15,985 bases of DNA from an uncultured Oscillospiraceae bacterium (GCA_934572325.1 CAKTKT010000043.1:1-15985), one strand, 5' to 3'; shown: positions 7,760 through 14,745, counted from the first letter of the stretch. Notes: generated from the letters alone by a model not told the origin. Translations and numbers: made by a program.

Positions 7760-8857
7760 ATGAAAAAGAGACTGACATCGCTTGACGCCGTGCGCACGTT
7801 CGCCTGCTTGGGGGTCACGGCTTTCCATATGCATCTGTGCACGTTCGGGCATCTGGGCGTGTCCGTCTTTTTCGTTATGTCCGGCTTCCTCTCGGGGTAT
7901 AACCACCTTGAGAGCATGGACACCGAGCACATCACCCTCGGCGGCAGCGCGCGCCTTGCATACCGGAAGATAATAAAGCTCTATCCTCTTTATCTCATCA
8001 TGCTCGTCATCCCCGCCGCGGGGGAGCTTTACGGCGTTATAAACGGGCTGGCGTCTCTGCCGGTCATGCTGGGCAAGGTCGCGGCGAACGTGCTGCTCGT
8101 GCAGGCGTGGATTCCGCTGAATGAGTACTATTTTTCGTATAACGGACCTGCGTGGTATCTCTCGTCCATACTATTTTCCTATCTCATGCTGCCGCTGGTG
8201 CTGCGCGGGGTGAAAAAGTGCCGCACACGGCGCTCCGCAATGCTTGCCATGGCGGCGATCTGGATCATTCAGGCGGCGGCAGCGGCGCTGGTCGAGACGG
8301 TCTACTCTGCACACGTTGCGGACGGGAACCGTGTGCGCGACTTCTCCACGTGGTTCACCTATGTGTTCCCTGTGTTCCGGCTGGGGGATTTTGCGGTGGG
8401 CTGCCTGATGGCAAAGCTCTTCCTCACGCGGCGTGAAAATGCCGCATCGCCGCTGCTCTCCACGGCGGCGGAGGCGGGCGCGATAGCGCTTATTGTTCTC
8501 GCGGAGCTGAGCTTTGAAAACTTCTGGCTGAACGTGAACAGCACGACGCTCTTTCTGCCGGCGTCCGTTGCGCTCGTGTACACGTTTGCCGTAAACGAGG
8601 GCTATATCTCAAGGCTTTTCACCTGCAAGCTCACGGCGTTCATCTCGCGCATCAGCTCTGACATCTATCTCATCCATGCCGTGGTCGTGATGGTATGCGC
8701 GCCGATATGCACGGCGCTGCCCGTGCCGTTCGCGGCGCAGAGGGCGGCGTATATCGTCAGCATCTCCGTTATCACGCTCATAGCCTCGTGCATAAGCGCC
8801 CGTGTGCGCACCGCGCTCGCGGCAAGACGCAGGGCAAAAGCCGCAGCCGCTGCTTGA
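7760..8857 (+). CDS. Acyltransferase family 3 membrane protein
   Basis: This 365-residue polytopic protein is of the acyltransferase 3 (OafA/NodX-like) superfamily, which O-acylates sugars of the cell surface or exported molecules. The N-terminus shows the family pattern: SLDAVRTFACLGVTAFHMHL (7-26), with the conserved Arg12 and a His pair at 23/25, then HLGVSVFFVMSGFLSGY (31-47) with the FFxxSGF signature. About ten hydrophobic segments follow, ending in a basic Ala-rich tail. The acyl donor and acceptor cannot be read from sequence. The start has AAAAAGGAG 5 nt upstream. The gene lies 54 bp after the peptidase and has a candidate promoter. There is no adjacent polysaccharide cluster, although a GT39-like gene lies about 1.9 kb away. 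Confidence 0.88.
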   Translation: MKKRLTSLDAVRTFACLGVTAFHMHLCTFGHLGVSVFFVMSGFLSGYNHLESMDTEHITLGGSARLAYRKIIKLYPLYLIMLVIPAAGELYGVINGLASLPVMLGKVAANVLLVQAWIPLNEYYFSYNGPAWYLSSILFSYLMLPLVLRGVKKCRTRRSAMLAMAAIWIIQAAAAALVETVYSAHVADGNRVRDFSTWFTYVFPVFRLGDFAVGCLMAKLFLTRRENAASPLLSTAAEAGAIALIVLAELSFENFWLNVNSTTLFLPASVALVYTFAVNEGYISRLFTCKLTAFISRISSDIYLIHAVVVMVCAPICTALPVPFAAQRAAYIVSISVITLIASCISARVRTALAARRRAKAAAAA

Positions 8858-8880
8858 GCAAGCGCTGTTTGCTGTTTATT
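8857..8880 (+). terminator. Possible weak terminator after the acyltransferase gene
   Basis: AGCAAG (8857-8862) can pair with TTTGCT (8868-8873) over a CGCTG loop, followed by GTTTATT. The stem is short, overlaps the stop codon and includes one wobble pair, so this is uncertain. Confidence 0.3.
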
Positions 8881-8913
8881 TAAAGGAAAATTTAAAAATT
8901 TGAGGCAGGTCAC

Positions 8914-8942
8914 TTGACATAACACCGATTAAGGGATAAAAT
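8914..8942 (+). promoter_or_regulatory. Strong promoter of rny
   Basis: A perfect TTGACA (8914-8919) and TAAAAT (8937-8942) are 17 bp apart. The predicted start near 8949 gives a leader of about 210 nt. Confidence 0.85.
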
Positions 8943-8960
8943 AAGACAGTTAATATTGAC

Positions 8961-9108
8961 GGGGACCTTGGGGAGGTCTTCATGATATATTACCTCTTAA
9001 AACCAACAGGGCGCGTCATACCGCGTTTTCACCGTTCTGCAACCGTCCGGCGAAAACGGCGGAGCGAGCTGCCCTCACTATTATTTAGATTAGAATAACA
9101 TCTAAATA
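8961..9108 (+). promoter_or_regulatory. Structured RNA leader of rny
   Basis: Several strong pairings lie in the untranslated leader. GACCT (8964-8968) pairs with AGGTC (8974-8978). An alternative excludes it: GAGGT (8973-8977) with ACCTC (8992-8996). AGGGC (9008-9012) can close on GCCCT (9071-9075) around a 10-bp helix, CCGCGTTTTC (9021-9030) with 9052-9062, which has one bulged G (9058) and an inner CCG/CGG pair. A perfect 9-bp AT-rich hairpin (9082-9090 with 9100-9108) follows. No U-run follows any of these, so they are not simple terminators. I recognise no named riboswitch. A free-standing small RNA is an alternative. Confidence 0.55.
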
Positions 9109-9141
9109 TCCGGCTAAACCACCAAAAAATTCTTAAAGAAT

Positions 9142-9148
9142 GGAGGTG
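9142..9148 (+). promoter_or_regulatory. Ribosome binding site that decides the rny start
   Basis: GGAGGTG lies 12 nt before the ATG at 9161, a long spacing. An in-frame ATG at 9140 sits directly before this site, so it has no upstream Shine-Dalgarno sequence of its own and is unlikely to be used. Confidence 0.6.
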
Positions 9149-9160
9149 TGTTTACTTACT

Positions 9161-10702
9161 ATGCCAACGCCTTTGTGGATCGTTATCATAGCCGCCGTGG
9201 CGGCTGTCGCGTTTATACTTGGCGTCGTCTACCGCAGGAAGGTCGCCGAGCGCGAGATCGCCAGCGCGGAGGACGAAGCGAAACGCATAATAAATGAGTC
9301 AATAAAAAGTGCAGAGAGCAAGAAAAGGGAAGCTCTCGTAGAGGCAAAGGAAGAAATACACAAGGCCCGCTCCGAGTACGAGCGGGAGGAAAAGGCGCGC
9401 CGCGCCGAGCTGCAAAAGCAGGAACGCCGCTTGCAGCAGAAGGAAGAGACCCTTGACAGAAAGGTCGATGCCGTTGAGAAGAAGAACGACACCCTCAACA
9501 GCAAGCTCGCCGCTGCCGAAGCGCAGCAGCGGGAGATCGCCCTCGTAAAGAAGAGCCAGCTTGAAATGCTCGAAAAGGTCTCCGGCTTTTCAGTGGAGGA
9601 AGCCAAGGCTTACCTCATCGCCAGCATCCGCGACGACGTGACCCATGAGATGGCAATGAAGGTCAAGGAGGTCGAAGCCCAGTACAAGGACGAGGCGGAC
9701 GAGCGCGCGAGAGAGATCATCGCCACTGCCATCCAGCGCTGCGCCGCCGACCACGCCAGCGAGATCACCGTCTCCGTCGTACCTCTCCCCAACGACGAGA
9801 TGAAGGGTCGCATCATCGGGCGCGAGGGTCGCAACATCCGCAGCATCGAAACGCTCACCGGCTGCGATCTTATCATTGACGATACGCCGGAGGCGATCAC
9901 CGTCTCCAGCTTCGATCCCGTCCGCCGCGAGGTCGCGCGCCTCGCGCTGGAGAAGCTCATTCAGGACGGGCGCATCCACCCCGCGCGCATCGAGGAGATG
10001 GTCGCCAAGGCACAGCGCGAGGTCAACGCCACGATAAAGGCGGAGGGCGAGCGCGCCGTGTTCGAGACGAACATCCACGGTCTGCACCCCGAGCTTATAA
10101 AGCTGCTCGGCCGCATGAAGTACCGCACGAGCTACGGGCAGAACGTCCTCAACCACTCTATCGAGGTGTCCCACATCGCGGGGCTGCTCGCGTCGGAGCT
10201 GGGCGTGGACGTTGCCACGGCGAAGCGCGCCGGTCTCCTGCACGATATAGGCAAGGCGATTGACCACGAGGTCGAGGGCAGCCACGTCACGATAGGCGTG
10301 GACATCGCGCGCAAGTATAAGGAGTCCGAGGCGGTCATCCACGCGATAGAGGCGCACCACGGCGACGTTGAGCCGCACACGGTCGTCGCCTGCCTCGTTC
10401 AGGCGGCGGACGCGATCTCCGCTTCCCGTCCGGGCGCACGGCGCGAGAATATCGAAAACTACGTCAAGCGTCTTGAAAAGCTCGAGGAGGTCTCCAAGAG
10501 CTTCCCCGGCATTGCAAGCTCCTACGCCATTCAGGCGGGGCGTGAGATACGCATCATGGTCAAGCCCGAGGAGGTCAGCGAGGATCAGATGGTTCTCCTC
10601 GCGCGCGACATCGCAAAGAAGATAGAGGACGAGCTCACCTACCCCGGTCAGATCAAGGTCCACGTCCTGCGCGAGACCAAGGCTGTCGATTACGCGAAGT
10701 AA
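9161..10702 (+). CDS. rny: Ribonuclease Y
   Basis: Endoribonuclease Y, the membrane-tethered enzyme that starts bulk mRNA turnover in many Bacillota. From the ATG at 9161 the protein has 513 residues, close to the usual length (about 520). One N-terminal membrane helix (PLWIVIIAAVAAVAFILGVV) is followed by a long charged coiled coil (about 25-150). The KH domain contains GRIIGREGRN (216-225) with its GxxG loop. The HD domain has the metal-binding pair H361-D362 in LLHDIGKAIDHE, then HHGDVEPHT. The C-terminal region (IMVKPEEVSEDQMVLLARDI) is family-typical. The gene has its own promoter and a long structured leader and ends in a terminator, so it is monocistronic. RNase Y level control through its own leader would be plausible but is not shown. 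Confidence 0.96.
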   Translation: MPTPLWIVIIAAVAAVAFILGVVYRRKVAEREIASAEDEAKRIINESIKSAESKKREALVEAKEEIHKARSEYEREEKARRAELQKQERRLQQKEETLDRKVDAVEKKNDTLNSKLAAAEAQQREIALVKKSQLEMLEKVSGFSVEEAKAYLIASIRDDVTHEMAMKVKEVEAQYKDEADERAREIIATAIQRCAADHASEITVSVVPLPNDEMKGRIIGREGRNIRSIETLTGCDLIIDDTPEAITVSSFDPVRREVARLALEKLIQDGRIHPARIEEMVAKAQREVNATIKAEGERAVFETNIHGLHPELIKLLGRMKYRTSYGQNVLNHSIEVSHIAGLLASELGVDVATAKRAGLLHDIGKAIDHEVEGSHVTIGVDIARKYKESEAVIHAIEAHHGDVEPHTVVACLVQAADAISASRPGARRENIENYVKRLEKLEEVSKSFPGIASSYAIQAGREIRIMVKPEEVSEDQMVLLARDIAKKIEDELTYPGQIKVHVLRETKAVDYAK

Positions 10703-10715
10703 AAATAATGATAGT

Positions 10716-10749
10716 AAAACTGCTGTCTCCCTCTGGAGGCAGCAGTTTT
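10716..10749. terminator. Bidirectional terminator between rny and the GT39-like gene
   Basis: AAAACTGCTGTCTCC (10716-10730) pairs with GGAGGCAGCAGTTTT (10735-10749), 15 bp with one wobble and a CTCT loop. The outer A-T pairs provide a T-run on each strand, serving both convergent genes. Confidence 0.9.
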
Positions 10750-10753
10750 GCGC

Positions 10754-12061
10754 TTATGATATGCGCTTTCTAGCGCGCCGCTCGCGGACAAGCTCCACCG
10801 CGGCGTAAAGCCCCACGGCGCAGAGCATATAGCGAAACGGCATCAGCATCGCGGAGTAGCGCTCCGACGCGAACGAGAACGCAAAGATATAGAGATTGAC
10901 CCAGTATATGAGCGCGAGGAACAGCGTTATGCCGCGCTTGCGGCGGGCAACGAACGCGAGAATGACCGAGAGTGTGCAGCACGCGAAGTTGACGCAGCTA
11001 ATATAGTGCAGCGTGTAGTACAGCGGCGGATTCGGCAGCCAGCACCACACCCAGTTTATCATGCAGGCGGGCTTGCTGACGAGATATGCCCAGATCAGTC
11101 CCTTCGGATCGCGCTTCCACCATTCGCGCAGACGGTACTGCGCCTTCAGCCTGTCCGTCGCCTCGCCGAGCAGTTCACCGGCGGAGAGATCCTTTATTAC
11201 CCCGTTTTCGTCATAATACCCGCTGTACTTCTCACGTATGACGGCGTACACGTTCGTCTCATAGTCAAGCTCCTCATCCCGCGGCGCGCTCTTGCCCTGA
11301 TACGTGCCGAGCAGCGTGGGGTTCGCCGCGCCGTTCGTGATGGGGATAAACTGATGGAAGATGCGGTAATTGCGCACCGACCACGGGATCACGAACACAA
11401 GCAGCGCGCACACGAGCACGAGCGCCGGACGCGCGAGCGTTCCCGCCCGCCGCTTTTTAAAAAGCAGCAGATACGCCGCCGTAAAAAGCGGCATCGTCAG
11501 GATATTCGGGCGGAACATCAGCGCCAGCATGAAGCTGAGCACGTAACCGGCTGTGTCGCGCAGCGACACAGCTCTCTCCTCACCCATACGGAGCGTATAA
11601 TAAAACGTCAGCAGATAGAAGAGAAGATACGGCGCTTCGGTGAGCACATTGTTGTCCGACCAGACCCAGTTCGGCAGCAGGAACGACGCGGCGGCAAATA
11701 TGCCGTACCACCTCGGCAGCACGGCGCAGCAGCATTTATAGAACACGTAGACGCTCGCACAGCCGAACGCGATCATGCAGCAGCGCAGGGCGTTGATGTA
11801 CGCCTCGCCCTCGCCGAAGATGAGCGAGAACACCCCGCACAGCACCGGCATGCCCGGCATTATCTTTGCCGTGGGGTAGTCGGACCACACGGACAGCACG
11901 CCGGTGTCGGCAAAAACTATGCCGCTTCGGATATATGCCACATCGTCGCTGTCGCCCACGACGCCGACGCCGATGTGGAAGAACATAACGATGCGCTCAA
12001 TGAGCGCAAGGGCGACGAGCAGGAGGATGACGCGGTCAGGGTCGGATAAAAAGCGGCGCAC
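10754..12061 (-). CDS. GT39-like polytopic glycosyltransferase
   Basis: This integral membrane protein of 435 residues has about ten hydrophobic segments. It resembles the PMT/ArnT-like (GT39, GT-C fold) transferases, which move a sugar from a polyprenyl phosphate donor. The first outer loop after membrane segment 1 has the acidic motif GDSDD (36-40), and a second conserved acid lies in NNVLTEAPYLLFY (E142), both as in the family. Donor and acceptor are unknown. The start given is GTG at 12061, which has no Shine-Dalgarno site. A strong GGAGGTG lies 47 nt further upstream, and at normal spacing from it only ATA (12100) occurs in this frame, so the true start is unsettled. A good promoter lies upstream. 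It faces rny and is likely monocistronic. Confidence 0.85.
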   Translation of the reverse strand: MRRFLSDPDRVILLLVALALIERIVMFFHIGVGVVGDSDDVAYIRSGIVFADTGVLSVWSDYPTAKIMPGMPVLCGVFSLIFGEGEAYINALRCCMIAFGCASVYVFYKCCCAVLPRWYGIFAAASFLLPNWVWSDNNVLTEAPYLLFYLLTFYYTLRMGEERAVSLRDTAGYVLSFMLALMFRPNILTMPLFTAAYLLLFKKRRAGTLARPALVLVCALLVFVIPWSVRNYRIFHQFIPITNGAANPTLLGTYQGKSAPRDEELDYETNVYAVIREKYSGYYDENGVIKDLSAGELLGEATDRLKAQYRLREWWKRDPKGLIWAYLVSKPACMINWVWCWLPNPPLYYTLHYISCVNFACCTLSVILAFVARRKRGITLFLALIYWVNLYIFAFSFASERYSAMLMPFRYMLCAVGLYAAVELVRERRARKRIS

Positions 12062-12141
12062 GCCGCTTTGACCAAGCTGGTTGCTACTACTATTATATAT
12101 ATGAACACACCTCCACGGGGAAATGAGCGGGATATGGGTGA

Positions 12142-12170
12142 ATCATATCACAGAGGCGGGGAAAATACAA
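12142..12170 (-). promoter_or_regulatory. Promoter of the GT39-like gene
   Basis: On the minus strand TTGTAT (12170-12165) and TATGAT (12147-12142) are 17 bp apart. The predicted start is near 12135, upstream of the GGAGGTG site at 12114-12108. Confidence 0.65.
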
Positions 12171-12253
12171 GCGCCGTGCCGAGGGCTGGGGCTTCCCTGT
12201 GAAATCCGACGAAATCCACACGTAAATTTCTGCAAAAACAACGAAAAAAATTC

Positions 12254-12282
12254 TTGACATACGGGCAATTAGTTGATATATT
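12254..12282 (+). promoter_or_regulatory. Promoter of the S10 ribosomal protein operon
   Basis: A perfect TTGACA (12254-12259) and TATATT (12277-12282) are 17 bp apart, after an A-rich stretch (12234-12250) that could act as an UP element. The predicted start is near 12289, about 305 nt before rpsJ. Confidence 0.85.
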
Positions 12283-12288
12283 TATAAG

Positions 12289-12593
12289 GCGTGTGTGCGA
12301 GAGCACGGGCGTATTATGCGAAGAAGCGGGAGATTGCTCAAATAATGAGGTAACTTCCGTGGAGTATGTCCGGCGTCGGGATATACCGGCGTGGAATCGG
12401 GCGGCTGAAGCCTATCTTATATGCGCGTATATCGCGCGGACGGGGGATAGGACCGGCTTGAAAAGCCGGTTTGTTTTTCGGACGCGGTCTGATACGCACG
12501 GTTGTGTGTATAAGAAATTCGGGCTTCATCTGTACGCATAATCGAGGCGGAGCCAATGCCGCCGAAAAAACGTACAAAAAAGGAGAAAACAGC
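12289..12593 (+). promoter_or_regulatory. Long structured leader of the S10 operon
   Basis: About 305 nt of leader carry no convincing gene. Pairings seen include GAGCA (12301-12305) with TGCTC (12335-12339), the hairpin CTCA-AATAA-TGAG (12337-12349), CCTATC (12411-12416) with GATAGG (12446-12451) directly before the attenuator hairpin, and GGCGG (12546-12550) with CCGCC (12559-12563) before the rpsJ ribosome site. AAGCC (12408-12412) can alternatively pair with GGCTT (12455-12459), the 5' arm of the attenuator, and so act as an antiterminator. No T-box or other named leader was recognised with confidence. Confidence 0.55.
12452..12479 (+). terminator. Intrinsic terminator (attenuator) inside the S10 leader
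   Basis: ACCGGCTT (12452-12459) pairs with AAGCCGGT (12463-12470) over a GAA loop, followed by TTGTTTTTC. It lies about 170 nt after the predicted start and 114 nt before rpsJ, in the direction of the operon. It must therefore be partial or regulated. Confidence 0.75.
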
Positions 12594-12914
12594 ATGGCAA
12601 GCACCACCAACAAGAACATGATCCGTATCCGCCTCAAGGCTTACGATCATCAGCTCATCGACAAGGCGGCGGAGACCATCGTCGCGGCGGCGAAGCGCAC
12701 CGACGCGAAAGTTTCCGGTCCCATCCCCCTGCCCACGAAGACCGAGATCGTCACGATCCTCCGCGCCGTCCACAAATATAAGGACAGCCGCGAGCAGTTC
12801 GAGCGCCGCACCCACAAGCGCCTTATCGACATCATGAACCCGACTCAGAAGACCGTCGAGGCGCTCATGAGCGTTGAGGTCCCCGCGGGCGTCGAGATCG
12901 AGATCAAGCTCTGA
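12594..12914 (+). CDS. rpsJ: 30S ribosomal protein S10
   Basis: S10 (106 residues) is a small-subunit head protein and NusE antitermination factor. The sequence IRIRLKAYDHQLIDKAAETI and the later RAVHKYKDSREQFERRTHKR are typical of the family; the C-terminus PAGVEIEIKL is complete. The start at 12594 has AAGGAG (12579-12584) at 9 nt. In-frame codons upstream are not preceded by a ribosome site and overlap the attenuator, so they are excluded. It is the first gene of the S10 operon, followed by an unusually long 163-bp gap before rplC. Confidence 0.97.
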   Translation: MASTTNKNMIRIRLKAYDHQLIDKAAETIVAAAKRTDAKVSGPIPLPTKTEIVTILRAVHKYKDSREQFERRTHKRLIDIMNPTQKTVEALMSVEVPAGVEIEIKL

Positions 12915-12941
12915 CGGGCAATCGCCCCATCCCCCACAGCG

Positions 12942-13053
12942 CCGGTCAGCGACCGGAAGTACAAGTTAAAGACCCATTGTCCGCAGCTTGCGTATGCGGA
13001 CGGGTTAAGTTGCCAGCCTCTGGACGGGCAGAGCCCGGGCTAAGCGGGGCAAC
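12942..13053 (+). promoter_or_regulatory. Highly structured RNA element between rpsJ and rplC
   Basis: Three tight hairpin units fill most of the gap. Unit 1 is CCGGTC (12942-12947) with GACCGG (12951-12956). Unit 2 is GTCCGCA (12979-12985) with TGCGGAC (12995-13001), extended by ACCC (12972-12975) with GGGT (13002-13005) around an ATT bulge. Unit 3 is GTTGCC (13009-13014) with GGCAAC (13048-13053), enclosing AGCC (13015-13018) with GGCT (13038-13041) and CGGGC (13025-13029) with GCCCG (13033-13037). It ends 11 nt before the rplC AGGAGG. No U-run follows. It may be an autoregulatory site for L3 or L4, or an mRNA processing site. Confidence 0.6.
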
Positions 13054-13077
13054 CAATAACCGATAGGAGGAAATAAA

Positions 13078-13806
13078 ATGAAGAAAGCCATCATTGGCAA
13101 GAAGGTCGGCATGACGCAGATCTTCGACGAGGCTGGCAAGGTCATTCCCGTCACCGTCATTGAAGCGGGACCGTGCGTGGTCGTGCAGAAGATGACCAAG
13201 GAGAAGGAAGGCTACGAGGCAGTCCAGTTCGGCTACGAGGAAGTGGCCGAGAAGAAGCTCACCAAGCCCGAGAAGGGTCACCTTGAAAAGGCGGGCGTGG
13301 GCATGGTCAAGCACCTCAAGGAGTTTCGCCTTGAGGACAGCGGCAAGCTCGAAGTCGGCGACGTCATCAAAGCCGATATGTTCGCAGAGGGCGACAAGGT
13401 GGACGTCACCGGAACGAGCAAGGGTCACGGCTACGCGGGCGTTATAAAGCGCTTCGGTCAGGGCCGCACTCCCACCAGCCACGGCGGCGGTCCCGTTCAC
13501 CGTCACGCCGGCTCTATGGGCTCGAGCACCGATCCCTCCCGCATTTTCCCGGGCAAGAAGCAGGCGGGTCACATGGGCGTCGATCAGGTCACCGTGCAGA
13601 ACCTCGACGTCGTCAAGGTCGATGCGGAGCTTAACCTCATCGCCATCCGCGGTGCTGTTCCCGGTCCCAAGGGCAGCCTTGTCTACATCAAGGACACCGT
13701 CAAGACCCAGCCCGTCAAGAAGGGCGATGCCGCCGCGATCAGCCACAACCCGCAGAAGGCCTCCGCGCGTGTCAACCCGCAGAAGGCTTCCGCACGTACC
13801 AAGTAA
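13078..13806 (+). CDS. rplC: 50S ribosomal protein L3
   Basis: L3 (242 residues) binds 23S rRNA early in 50S assembly and reaches the peptidyl transferase centre. Family features are MKKAIIGKKVGMTQIFDEAG at the start, then KGHGYAGVIKRFGQGRTPTSHGGG, HRHAGSMGSSTDPSRIFPGK and MGVDQVTVQNLDVVKVD. It is longer than the usual roughly 210 residues because of a C-terminal extension containing NPQKASARV and NPQKASART in tandem. AGGAGG (13065-13070) lies 7 nt before the ATG. It is preceded by the structured gap after rpsJ and followed by rplD after 19 bp. Confidence 0.97.
   Translation: MKKAIIGKKVGMTQIFDEAGKVIPVTVIEAGPCVVVQKMTKEKEGYEAVQFGYEEVAEKKLTKPEKGHLEKAGVGMVKHLKEFRLEDSGKLEVGDVIKADMFAEGDKVDVTGTSKGHGYAGVIKRFGQGRTPTSHGGGPVHRHAGSMGSSTDPSRIFPGKKQAGHMGVDQVTVQNLDVVKVDAELNLIAIRGAVPGPKGSLVYIKDTVKTQPVKKGDAAAISHNPQKASARVNPQKASARTK
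13747..13800 (+). repeat. Tandem 27-bp repeat at the 3' end of rplC
   Basis: Two 27-bp units (13747-13773 and 13774-13800) match at 23 of 27 positions and encode NPQKASAR plus V or T. Two of the four differences are synonymous (GCC/GCT, GCG/GCA), so the protein repeat is kept. Confidence 0.85.
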
Positions 13807-13825
13807 AGAAAGGAGAGCAGCATAA

Positions 13826-14449
13826 ATGCCTATTGCAAAAGTTTTTAACATGGCAGGCGAGAAGATCGGCGAGATCGAGCTCTCCGAGGCCATATTCGGC
13901 GTTGAGCCGAACAAGAGCGTTCTCCACGATTCCGTCAAGAATCACCTGGCGAATTGCCGTCAGGGCACGCAGAGCGCGCTCACCAAGGGCGAGGTTTCCT
14001 ACACCACCAGAAAGCCCTGGCGTCAGAAGGGCACGGGCCGCGCCCGCGCCGGTTACGCAGGCTCCCCCGTGTGGACGCACGGTGGCGTAGCGTTCGCGCC
14101 CAAGCCCCGCGACTACAGCTACACTCTCAACAAGAAGGTCAAGCGCATCGCGCTCAAGTCCGCCCTGTCCGCAAAGGCTGCCGAGGACGAGATAATCGTC
14201 ATCGACGGTCTGAAGATGGACGAGATCAAGACCAAGACCTTCAAGACCTTCCTTGACAAGGTCGGCGTGGAGGGCAAGGCGCTGGTCGTGACGGAGAACG
14301 TGGAGGAGAACGTCGTCAAGTCCGCGCGCAACATCGCCGGCGTGACCACCACCATCGCCACGATCCTCAGCCCGTATATGATACTCACCAGCGGCAAGAT
14401 GGTGGTCGATAAGGCTGCCCTTGCAAAGATCGAGGAGGTGTTCGCCTGA
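13826..14449 (+). CDS. rplD: 50S ribosomal protein L4
   Basis: L4 (207 residues) is an early 23S-binding protein whose loop lines the exit tunnel. The loop region is clear: RQGTQSALTKGEVSYTTRKP and WRQKGTGRARAGYAGSPVWT. The C-terminal globular part ends with VDKAALAKIEEVFA. AGGAG (13811-13815) lies 10 nt before the ATG. In gammaproteobacteria L4 represses the S10 operon by acting on its leader. Whether this L4 does the same is unknown, but the structured elements around rpsJ would be the obvious targets. Its stop overlaps the start of rplW (TGATG). Confidence 0.97.
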   Translation: MPIAKVFNMAGEKIGEIELSEAIFGVEPNKSVLHDSVKNHLANCRQGTQSALTKGEVSYTTRKPWRQKGTGRARAGYAGSPVWTHGGVAFAPKPRDYSYTLNKKVKRIALKSALSAKAAEDEIIVIDGLKMDEIKTKTFKTFLDKVGVEGKALVVTENVEENVVKSARNIAGVTTTIATILSPYMILTSGKMVVDKAALAKIEEVFA

Positions 14450-14745
14450 TGAAGACCGCATACGATATAGTTATCCGCCCCATCATCACCGAGCAGTCCA
14501 TGGAGGATCTCGACATCAAGAAGTACGTCTTTGAGGTTGCCAAGGACGCCAACAAGATAGAGATCAAGAAGGCGGTCGAGGAGATCTTCGGCGTTACCGT
14601 CATAAAGGTCACCACCACGAATGTCCACAGCAAGGCGAAGCGCACCGGCGCTTACCCCATGGGCAGAACTGCCTCCTGGAAAAAGGCTGTCGTGAAGCTC
14701 AGTGCCGACTCCAAGAACATTGAGCTGTTTGAAGGCATGGCATAA
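14449..14745 (+). CDS. rplW: 50S ribosomal protein L23
   Basis: L23 (98 residues) sits at the exit tunnel mouth and is the docking site for trigger factor and SRP. The sequence shows YDIVIRPIITEQSMEDL, YVFEVAKDANKIEIKKAVEE and the AKRTGAYPMGRTASWKKAVV loop region. The start overlaps the rplD stop by one base, with GGAGG (14433-14437) inside rplD, which indicates translational coupling. rplB follows after 14 bp. Confidence 0.96.
   Translation: MKTAYDIVIRPIITEQSMEDLDIKKYVFEVAKDANKIEIKKAVEEIFGVTVIKVTTTNVHSKAKRTGAYPMGRTASWKKAVVKLSADSKNIELFEGMA

Noticed and set aside
9140..9160. Upstream ATG of rny adding seven residues (MEVCLLT)
   Set aside because: The added codons contain the GGAGGTG ribosome site, and nothing upstream of 9140 resembles a Shine-Dalgarno sequence.
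11006..12049. Long plus-strand frame opposite the GT39-like gene
   Set aside because: Shadow frame, extremely rich in Arg, His and Gln, with no ribosome site or motif.
11917..12108. 63-codon minus-strand frame opening with a hydrophobic stretch just after a GGAGG site
   Set aside because: Its GTG start overlaps the ribosome site itself, and after about 20 codons it is a low-complexity Ser-rich shadow of the GT39-like gene.
12360..12470. T-box-like string GGCGTGGAATCGGGCGG before a terminator
   Set aside because: It departs from the AGGGTGGNACCGCG consensus at several places, does not compete with the terminator arms, and no specifier stem was found.
12254..12541. Open frame of 95 codons across the S10 leader
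   Set aside because: It begins with the TTG of the -35 box, so most of its start region would not be transcribed; it has no ribosome site and runs through the attenuator hairpin.
12313..12542. Long-range 8-bp complement (12313-12320 with 12535-12542) in the S10 leader
   Set aside because: One such match is expected by chance in a region this long, and it does not extend on either side.
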